A DNA stretch of 12,081 bases from Oscillospiraceae bacterium (GTDB lineage Bacteria; Bacillota; Clostridia; Oscillospirales; CAG-272). The notes under the pieces are model-generated. The model saw only the letters and a list, made by a program, of their open reading frames with translations. It did not search any database and was not told the DNA's origin. The position numbers and the translations under genes are program-made. The stretch is taken from positions 1 to 12,081 of the forward strand of contig SVTU01000025.1 in the NCBI GenBank assembly GCA_015063655.1, in the 5' to 3' direction. This document shows positions 6,358 through 12,081 of this stretch, piece after piece (the first letter of the stretch is position 1; each line of letters begins with the position of its first letter).

Positions 6358-7308
6358 CTATACCAATCGGTTTTGCTCTCTGCCGTCAAGATAGCAGGCA
6401 ATATTCTGTGCCACCTCGTCAACAAGGCGTTCCCGTGCCTCATAGGCTCCCCATGCAACGTGCGGTGTCAAAAGCACACGCCGATCATCACCTAAGGAAG
6501 CAAAGGGATGGTCATGGCCAAACGGCTCCTTGGTATACACGTCGCAGGCCACACCGCCAAGCCTCCCCTCACGCATAGCGTCGGCAACCGCCGCCTCGTC
6601 CCAAATACCGCCCCGCGCCACGTTAACAAGCACCGCATGCGGCTTCATCAAAGACAGGTGCTCTCGGTCTATGAGATGCCTTGTGCCGTCGTTGAGCGGC
6701 ACGTGCAGGGAGATAATGTCCGACTGACGGCACAGCGCATCAAGTCCCACGTTCTCCACGCCGTCCTTCGGCGTTCGGCTGTAGGCGATCACACGGCAGC
6801 CCATGGCTCTTGCCGCCCTTGCCACTGCCTGCCCGATGTTTCCGCAGCCGACAATGCCCCAAACGGCACCCGTCAGCTCACGGTATACGGGTGCAAGGCA
6901 GTTTGCTACGCCGCTTTCGGTATAAGCGCCGCTGCTTACGTAATCGGCATACGTGGGCAGATGGTGCCACAGAGACAGCGCACATGCCACCGTAAGCCCT
7001 GCCACGCTCTCCGTCGAGTATCCCACCACGTTGCACACGGCCACGCCATGCCGCCGACATGCCTCAAGTGCCACGTTATCATAACCCGTGGCGGTAATGC
7101 AGATCAGGCGAAGCCGCTTGGCATGCTCAAGCTCCGCTTCTCCTATTTTGATCTTATTGATCACGATGACGTCGGCATCCGCCATGCGTTCTCCCACCGC
7201 CTCCTGCGGTGTGGTATCGTATGCCACACATTCACCCAGTGCCTCCAAGGGGGCCATGGAAATATCAAAGCCAAGCGTGGCACGGTCAAGCACAACAATC
7301 CGCAACAT
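6358..7308 (-). CDS. D-2-hydroxyacid dehydrogenase (hydroxypyruvate/glyoxylate reductase-like)
   Basis: Cytosolic NAD(P)-dependent oxidoreductase of the D-isomer-specific 2-hydroxyacid dehydrogenase family; the exact substrate cannot be read. From the ATG at 7308 it is 316 residues, the family norm. The substrate-domain segment GYSTESVAGLT is near residue 96. The Rossmann motif GCGNIG spans 154-159. Catalytic residues are Arg232 (NVARGG), Glu261 (TKEPF) and His283 (TPHVAWG). The end of the second Rossmann strand reads AYSRTPK, without the usual acidic residue, hinting at NADP(H). In-frame starts at 7317 (ATG) and 7320 (GTG) exist. I prefer 7308 because GGTGAT lies 7 nt upstream and MLRIVVLD is a typical opening. 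It follows the DUF2344 gene by 8 nt and precedes the his promoter region. A serine-pathway role (as SerA or glycerate dehydrogenase) is possible but unproven; there is no ACT domain. Confidence 0.93.
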   Translation of the reverse strand: MLRIVVLDRATLGFDISMAPLEALGECVAYDTTPQEAVGERMADADVIVINKIKIGEAELEHAKRLRLICITATGYDNVALEACRRHGVAVCNVVGYSTESVAGLTVACALSLWHHLPTYADYVSSGAYTESGVANCLAPVYRELTGAVWGIVGCGNIGQAVARAARAMGCRVIAYSRTPKDGVENVGLDALCRQSDIISLHVPLNDGTRHLIDREHLSLMKPHAVLVNVARGGIWDEAAVADAMREGRLGGVACDVYTKEPFGHDHPFASLGDDRRVLLTPHVAWGAYEARERLVDEVAQNIACYLDGREQNRLV

Positions 7309-7315
7309 ATCCCGC

Positions 7316-7321
7316 ATCACC
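7316..7321 (-). promoter_or_regulatory. Ribosome binding site favouring the 7308 start of the dehydrogenase
   Basis: GGTGAT, complementary to the 16S rRNA tail, spans the end of the DUF2344 gene (its TGA is at 7317-7319). It lies 7 nt before the ATG at 7308. No comparable site serves the ATG at 7317. Confidence 0.5.
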
Positions 7322-8063
7322 GAAACCGTGTCATATCCTGCCGCAGAAGCGACGTTCTCATGATATCGTAATATTCCTCCAAGGGGTTGGCCGCAAGCAG
7401 ACCCAAGTGCTTGCGAATGGCACCGATAAGCATCTCGGGATTGAGGAAGCTGTCCGCCCCTGCCGACAGCGTGGCATTCAGCACAAGCTGTCCGCCCGCT
7501 ACGTCATAGCGCACCGAAAGCTCGGCAATGAGGGGCACGATATCGATCTCCTTCTCCCCTGCCTTGCTCTTCTTGGTCATAACCAAGGGCGAGGTCGTCA
7601 GCAGAGCCTGAATGCGCTGTGCCGTCTCCTCGCCTGCCCATGCTCCCGTCAGGTGCATGGTATACTCGGCATAGGCGATCTCGGAGAATTTCTCCTCGGG
7701 AATATATACCTCGTTGATATACAGCAGGTCGGTCAGCTCCGCATTCATGCGGTCACGAATGACGTCGCACGGCACGTCCCGCTCAATGCGCAGATCCATG
7801 CACTCGCACACGCTCTGCGTCCCCACCGAAAGAGGGGTGGAAAAGGTCATCTTGGCATGGGGATTAAAGCCCTTGGTGTACCAAACGGGAATACCTGCCC
7901 GCTTGATGATGCGGTAAAAGGCACGCTGCAGATCCAGATGGGAGATATATTGCAGGTCGCCCACCTTCACAAATTGCATACGAACGGTCCTGGGCGTCTC
8001 CAGCATGGGATACGCCTTCGCCCACGTCAGCTTATTCGTTACTGTTGACACGTCGGACAGCAT
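7317..8063 (-). CDS. TIGR03936/DUF2344 radical SAM-linked protein
   Basis: A 248-residue member of the DUF2344 family, which is nearly always encoded next to, or fused with, TIGR03960 radical SAM proteins, as here. The defining block is visible at roughly residues 28-78: a VRMQFVKVGDLQYISHLDL stretch, then RAGIPVWYTKGFNPHAKM and SVGTQS. Molecular function is unknown; I infer that it serves as partner or substrate handler for the upstream radical SAM enzyme. It has about 27 extra N-terminal residues compared with the minimal domain. The start at 8063 is nonetheless well supported by GGGAGGTGA 6 nt upstream, which puts its first 25 nt inside the radical SAM gene. In many Firmicutes the pair precedes ribonuclease G and rplU-rpmA; here a dehydrogenase and the his operon follow instead. 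Confidence 0.92.
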   Translation of the reverse strand: MLSDVSTVTNKLTWAKAYPMLETPRTVRMQFVKVGDLQYISHLDLQRAFYRIIKRAGIPVWYTKGFNPHAKMTFSTPLSVGTQSVCECMDLRIERDVPCDVIRDRMNAELTDLLYINEVYIPEEKFSEIAYAEYTMHLTGAWAGEETAQRIQALLTTSPLVMTKKSKAGEKEIDIVPLIAELSVRYDVAGGQLVLNATLSAGADSFLNPEMLIGAIRKHLGLLAANPLEEYYDIMRTSLLRQDMTRFR

Positions 8064-9898
8064 GAGCGTTCACCTCCCAGTCGATTGGCTCCGCACCCGC
8101 TGCACGTTTCCCGACAGCTGGGCGTGGTCATTTCCTTCAAGGCCTTTTCGTATTCACGGCGCAAAAATGCCTTGCTGACGCCGCAGTCGATCACATCCCA
8201 CGGAAGCACCTCGTCAAGCCCGAAGGTGCGGTTGGCATAAAAGGCAGGATCAAGGTCGCTTCGCTCCATCACGCTGATCCAACGATCGTAGTCAAAGCAT
8301 TCATCCCATGCGTCAAAGCCAAAGCCCTCCTCGCACGCAAGGGCAAGCGCACGGGACAGACGGCGGTCGCCTCTGGCCAACACCGCCTCAATACGGCTGA
8401 CACGGGCATCGTGATGATGGTATTTGATCTTTCTGTCGGTGATCTTCTCCCCGAGATAGCGTTGCTTATCCTCCAGCATTGCCATATCGTCCTGCGCCAC
8501 CCATTGGAAGGGCGTGAAGGGCTTGGGAATGAAGCAGGACACGCTGACCGTGACCTGCGGCTGACGGCCTCTGTTGCGCTTGGGGCATTGATAATAGGCC
8601 TCGATGACGTGCTTGGCAAGCGTGGCAATGCCCTCAAGATCCTCGTACGTCTCGGTGGGAAGTCCCTGCATAAAGTAGAGCTTGACGCTGTTCTTTCCCG
8701 CCTCAAAGGCCACGTTCACCGCACGAAGCAGATCCTCCTCGCACACGTTCTTGTTGATCACGTCACGCAAGCGCTGTGTGCCTGCCTCGGGTGCAAAGGT
8801 GAGGGACGAGGAACGCACGGTAGCGATCTTGTCCATCAGCTCCTTGGTAAAGCTATCCACACGCAGAGACGGCAGGGAGAGGCTGACCATATTGTCATCC
8901 GTCCAGGAGAGGAGCAGGTCGGTCAGCTCCTCAAGCTGTGTATAATCGCTGATAGAGAGCGAGGTCAGGGAGATTTCATCATAACCCGTTGCCTCAAACA
9001 GGCACTTTGCCTGGTCGTTCAGCACCGAAGCACTCTTCTCACGCACGGGGCGGTAAATGATGCCCGCCTGACAGAAGCGACAGCCTCGGATACAGCCTCG
9101 AAATACCTCCAGCATCACACGGTCATGCACCGTTTCAATATAGGGCATAACGGGCTTATCGGGAAAATACGCCTTGTCCATATCCTTGACGATGCGCTTT
9201 TTTACCTGCTTCGGCACGTCGTCGTATATGGGCGTATACGCCTCGATCGTACCGTCCTCGCAATAGGTCACACGGTACAGCGAGGGCACGTAAACGCCCT
9301 CAATGGTGGCAGCCGCCTCATGCAGGAAGGCAGCCCTTGAATAGCGCCCCTCCTGCTTCATGCGGATATACAGACGCACGATCTCGGGCAACATCTCCTC
9401 GCCCTCTCCGATATTGAAGAGATCGAAGAAATCGGCTATCGGCTCGGCGTTGTAGGCACAAGGGCCGCCGCCGATCACAAGGGGCATATCCTCGCCTCTG
9501 TCACGGGCGTAAAGCGGAATACCCGCCAATGACAGCATGCTCAGCACGTTGGTATAGCACATCTCGTATTGCAGGGTAAAGCCCACAAAATCAAAGGCAC
9601 GAAGCTCGTCACCGCTCTCGCAGGCGGTCAGCGGAATGCCGTGCAGGCGCATCTGCTCCTGCATATCCGTCCACGGGGTATATACCCTCTCGCACCAAAT
9701 ATCCTCCTCACGGTTAAGCGCACCGTACAGAATGCGCACACCGAGATTGGACATACCGATCTCATACGTATCGGGAAAGCAGAACGCAAAGCGTGCCGCC
9801 ACCCTATCCTTATCCTTGATCACCTGGCCGTATTCCCCCGCACAGTATCGCCCGGGCTTGGACACGGCCTTTAAAATGCTACTGATATTCTGATTCAT
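8039..9898 (-). CDS. TIGR03960-family radical SAM protein with N-terminal B12-binding-like domain
   Basis: A 619-residue radical SAM enzyme. The N-terminal part (about 15-230) resembles the Rossmann-like B12-binding-type region of this family, including GMSNLGVRILY (48-58) and the glycine-rich IGGGPCAYN (142-150). The radical SAM core begins at RGCIRGCRFCQAG, with the 4Fe-4S ligands Cys269, Cys273 and Cys276. FAPEAGTQRLRD (368-379) is the typical SAM-contacting region. The C-terminus carries a cysteine cluster: Cys595, Cys599, Cys602, Cys613, Cys614 and Cys617. The reaction and substrate are not established for the family as far as I know; an RNA or protein modification role would be a guess. 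It is coupled by ATGA to the upstream membrane protein and overlaps its DUF2344 partner by 25 nt. Confidence 0.94.
   Translation of the reverse strand: MNQNISSILKAVSKPGRYCAGEYGQVIKDKDRVAARFAFCFPDTYEIGMSNLGVRILYGALNREEDIWCERVYTPWTDMQEQMRLHGIPLTACESGDELRAFDFVGFTLQYEMCYTNVLSMLSLAGIPLYARDRGEDMPLVIGGGPCAYNAEPIADFFDLFNIGEGEEMLPEIVRLYIRMKQEGRYSRAAFLHEAAATIEGVYVPSLYRVTYCEDGTIEAYTPIYDDVPKQVKKRIVKDMDKAYFPDKPVMPYIETVHDRVMLEVFRGCIRGCRFCQAGIIYRPVREKSASVLNDQAKCLFEATGYDEISLTSLSISDYTQLEELTDLLLSWTDDNMVSLSLPSLRVDSFTKELMDKIATVRSSSLTFAPEAGTQRLRDVINKNVCEEDLLRAVNVAFEAGKNSVKLYFMQGLPTETYEDLEGIATLAKHVIEAYYQCPKRNRGRQPQVTVSVSCFIPKPFTPFQWVAQDDMAMLEDKQRYLGEKITDRKIKYHHHDARVSRIEAVLARGDRRLSRALALACEEGFGFDAWDECFDYDRWISVMERSDLDPAFYANRTFGLDEVLPWDVIDCGVSKAFLRREYEKALKEMTTPSCRETCSGCGANRLGGERSCCPTCQQ
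8070..8078 (-). promoter_or_regulatory. Very strong ribosome binding site inside the radical SAM gene
   Basis: GGGAGGTGA is embedded in the Cys-rich 3' end of the radical SAM gene, 6 nt before the DUF2344 ATG at 8063. It fixes that start despite the 25-nt overlap. The same bases encode part of the LGGER segment of the upstream protein. Confidence 0.8.
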
Positions 9899-12081
9899 TG
9901 TGTTGATGTATTTCCTTTGCTTTGTTCGTTATTCTCCGTTGCATCAAGCATAAAATCCTGCTTTTTCGGCATGCCGCACAGCACGGGGATCAGCATACCT
10001 GCCGACAGCACCGCATGGAGCAGCATCAGCCACCATTGGTGCATCACCCCCAAAGCCCCGAAGGGCAGCAGCGCAACAAGCCCCAGCGTGATCAGCACAA
10101 ACGCCACGTACTGCGCACGGTGCGACAGCTTCATCACACGGTACAGCTTACGGCAATAGATCAAGCACTCCGCAAGCTTGAGGCGCGAGCCGATCGCAAG
10201 CAGTCCCACAGGCTCGGTCACGGGCCTCTCAGCCTCTTGTGACAAGGCTCGGGCGCTTCTGTGAACCACACTGATGGGCAAGCCCTCACTGCGCCGTGTG
10301 CGGGCAACGAAGGCACCCGAGATGGCAGGGTCAAAGGTCTGCAGGGCACACCCAATGCCCGAGGCAGACATGTTGCGGTACAGCATGTCAAAGACCTCCT
10401 CTGTGCGGTAGCGCACACGAAGCATGGCAACAAGCTTACCGTTGCGGCAAACGCCGAGACGCCCAAGGCTTCCCTTCCCCTCCGTCATGGCAATGCCGTA
10501 ACGGGCAAGGAAGCTCTCGTCACCGAGAAGAAGGCTCTCACGCTCCGTCACCGCCTCCACGCCGTTGCGTGCCAAGCGTCGAATCTGAATATCGGGAGTG
10601 GGAACACGGTCGCCCACCTGCGAAAAGGTCTCTCGCATCGGACCGCCTATGACGTGATACAGCGCATCTAAGCACGCCAGAATGCGCAAGGCATGCTCTT
10701 TATCATAGATCACGATACCGCAATCGCTTGCGGCAACCTCACGATACATATGCATGTCGTGAAGCACCAACACATCGCATGCGGCATATTTTTCCACCAT
10801 AGCCTCGCCCGCCACGGTGCAGTTGCGGCGGAACAAGCGGCGGGACAGCACCTCAATGGGCAGCGTATGCACGGCAAAGACCGATACGGGAGCGAGAGCG
10901 AAGAAGGCAATCATCGCCGACTCGATCGCCTCTTGCGCCGAGGCACCCAGCACCATGGCGGCAACGCCAAAGGTCGCCGTAAGCACCACAAGGGGCGTCA
11001 GGATCAAATTCAAGAAGGGATCCGCCTCGGATTGCTCATTCACCGAGGAAAAATAGCCATGCGGGAAACGAACCGCACGAGGCTCCATCACCACGGTATC
11101 ATACGATAGGCCGCCTCGGTGCATCTGCTCTGCCACGCCGTTTTTCTCACGGCTGTCAGACAGCGTAAACTTGCGCCCCTTTGCGGTGTACACCGCAAAG
11201 CTCCGTATCTCCCGACACAGACGCAAATATTCGCTCACAAGCCCCATAAGGATGAAAAAGGCCGTCAGTGTGTGGAAGGTATGTACGGTCGTCTCTTGCG
11301 CCACCGCCAATACCGCCACACTGTAGATCACGTTCATCACACACGCAAGAGCGGGCACCGACCATAGCTCGGCACGCAGTGTCAAGCCCTTCTTAAGACC
11401 GCCCCACAGCTCACGCCAGGCAAACACACCGCACAGCACCAAGAGCTGAATACCGATGTACATGGTGGCAACGGGAGCATCGTCGAAGGTGGGCAAATTG
11501 GAAAAGCTTATGCCAAGCAGGGGCAGAAGCTCGTAAAGCAGGAGCAGTACAAAGAACGCAGCTGATCCCAAAAGGCGAAGCAGAAGCATATACTTTTCGT
11601 GCGTATACCGACGGAAGATGGACTCTGCCTGCTCCTCCTTTTCGTATTCCTCGCCCTCATAGGCGTAGGCATCGGCAGGCGGGGGCGTTTGCCGCCGCTG
11701 CCTCTCATGCAACAGAAATTCATTCATGCGCTCGGGGCTGACCGTGCGGCGCACCGTTCCCTGATAGCCCATTTCCAGCATCAGGTCCATCGTGGCATCG
11801 TCCAGCTCCATTTCGCCAAGCGTCAGCTCTGCATCGGGCTCAGGCTCGGCCATATCAAAATCAATAACCTCCTGCCATTCGTCGGCATCGGCAGGTGTAC
11901 CGTCGGGATCCGTCGGCTCGGTGCGCATCTCCTCTGCGGGAGAGGCTACGCCCTCAAACATGGCCAGCTGCATGCTTCCATCCGTTTCAAAGGCCTTAGG
12001 TGTATCCTCCAAGAGGGACAGGGGCAATGCCCTCATGCCCTGATCCAAAATGCGCTCGGGGTCGTCCTCCTCGTCATAGGC
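9895..12081 (-). CDS. Membrane protein resembling a catalytically degenerate P1B-type ATPase (5'-partial)
   Basis: The frame stays open to the right window edge, so the N-terminus is probably outside. At least 728 codons are visible; residue numbers here count from the codon at 12048. Residues 1-150 are acidic, Pro/Glu/Asp-rich and probably cytoplasmic. Eight hydrophobic segments follow, near 154-178, 193-213, 228-250, 256-276, 347-368, 377-397, 645-665 and 670-692. This is the 4 + 2 + 2 layout of heavy-metal P-type ATPases, with soluble loops after helices 4 (about 70 aa) and 6 (about 245 aa). Residual similarity includes the TP before helix 5 (351-352) and a GEAMVEKYAACDVLVL stretch where ATPases have GxALExLxxVDTVVF. 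Key motifs are altered: CPC is APV (386-388), DKTGT is HDMHM (430-434), TGD is TFD (571-573), and TGE and GDGxND are absent. No ion pumping is therefore expected. Family assignment is my inference from layout. The gene overlaps the radical SAM gene as ATGA. Confidence 0.75.
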   Translation of the reverse strand, partial: AYDEEDDPERILDQGMRALPLSLLEDTPKAFETDGSMQLAMFEGVASPAEEMRTEPTDPDGTPADADEWQEVIDFDMAEPEPDAELTLGEMELDDATMDLMLEMGYQGTVRRTVSPERMNEFLLHERQRRQTPPPADAYAYEGEEYEKEEQAESIFRRYTHEKYMLLLRLLGSAAFFVLLLLYELLPLLGISFSNLPTFDDAPVATMYIGIQLLVLCGVFAWRELWGGLKKGLTLRAELWSVPALACVMNVIYSVAVLAVAQETTVHTFHTLTAFFILMGLVSEYLRLCREIRSFAVYTAKGRKFTLSDSREKNGVAEQMHRGGLSYDTVVMEPRAVRFPHGYFSSVNEQSEADPFLNLILTPLVVLTATFGVAAMVLGASAQEAIESAMIAFFALAPVSVFAVHTLPIEVLSRRLFRRNCTVAGEAMVEKYAACDVLVLHDMHMYREVAASDCGIVIYDKEHALRILACLDALYHVIGGPMRETFSQVGDRVPTPDIQIRRLARNGVEAVTERESLLLGDESFLARYGIAMTEGKGSLGRLGVCRNGKLVAMLRVRYRTEEVFDMLYRNMSASGIGCALQTFDPAISGAFVARTRRSEGLPISVVHRSARALSQEAERPVTEPVGLLAIGSRLKLAECLIYCRKLYRVMKLSHRAQYVAFVLITLGLVALLPFGALGVMHQWWLMLLHAVLSAGMLIPVLCGMPKKQDFMLDATENNEQSKGNTSTQ

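Noticed and set aside
7728..8940. A repeated 14-mer GGTCGGTCAGCTCC near 7729 and 8926
   Set aside because: Both copies encode a similar ELTDLL helix within two unrelated proteins; chance use of the same codons, not a mobile or regulatory repeat.
8411..9340. A 309-codon open frame on the plus strand
   Set aside because: Antisense to the radical SAM core with no domain or ribosome site; a shadow of the real gene.

Overview
The window looks like a piece of a bacterial chromosome from the Firmicutes, most likely a moderately GC-rich member of the Clostridia. The reasons are the hisZ plus short-form hisG arrangement, a YerC/TrpR-type regulator heading the his operon, the paired TIGR03960/TIGR03936 radical-SAM genes, purine-rich Shine-Dalgarno sites and a near-consensus sigma-A promoter. 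Genus cannot be fixed from the sequence alone. Every supportable gene is on the minus strand, so the window reads biologically from right (12081) to left (1). I see no RNA genes, mobile elements or CRISPR arrays.

Right part (12081 to about 6358), four closely packed genes. First is a 5'-partial eight-helix membrane protein whose layout and residual motifs look like a P1B (heavy-metal) P-type ATPase in which the catalytic motifs have been lost. Next comes a TIGR03960-type radical SAM protein, joined to the first gene by an ATGA overlap. It is followed by its usual partner, a TIGR03936/DUF2344 protein, overlapping by 25 nt. Last is a D-2-hydroxyacid dehydrogenase starting about 10 nt after the DUF2344 stop.

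Intergenic 6241-6357 is the only substantial gap. It holds a strong promoter (TTGACA, 17 bp, TATCAT on the minus strand), three A-tracts with an exact 9-bp period just upstream of the -35, and related dyad-like sites that are candidate operators. I see no intrinsic terminator for the dehydrogenase transcript, so readthrough into the his operon is possible.

Left part (6222 to 1) is a histidine biosynthesis operon in the order trpR-like regulator, hisZ, hisG, hisD, hisC, hisB, hisH, hisA. hisA is cut by the left edge, so hisF and hisI/hisE are expected beyond it. Together HisZ/HisG (step 1), HisA, HisH (with off-window HisF), HisB, HisC and HisD cover most of the path from PRPP and ATP to histidine. 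Missing here are HisF, the HisI and HisE activities, and a histidinol-phosphatase. Several junctions are 4-nt ATGA overlaps, implying translational coupling. The regulator as first gene suggests autoregulated, histidine-responsive repression.

The his operon is conventional. The part most worth a second look is the degenerate P-type ATPase coupled to the radical SAM pair, followed by the regulator/promoter region.
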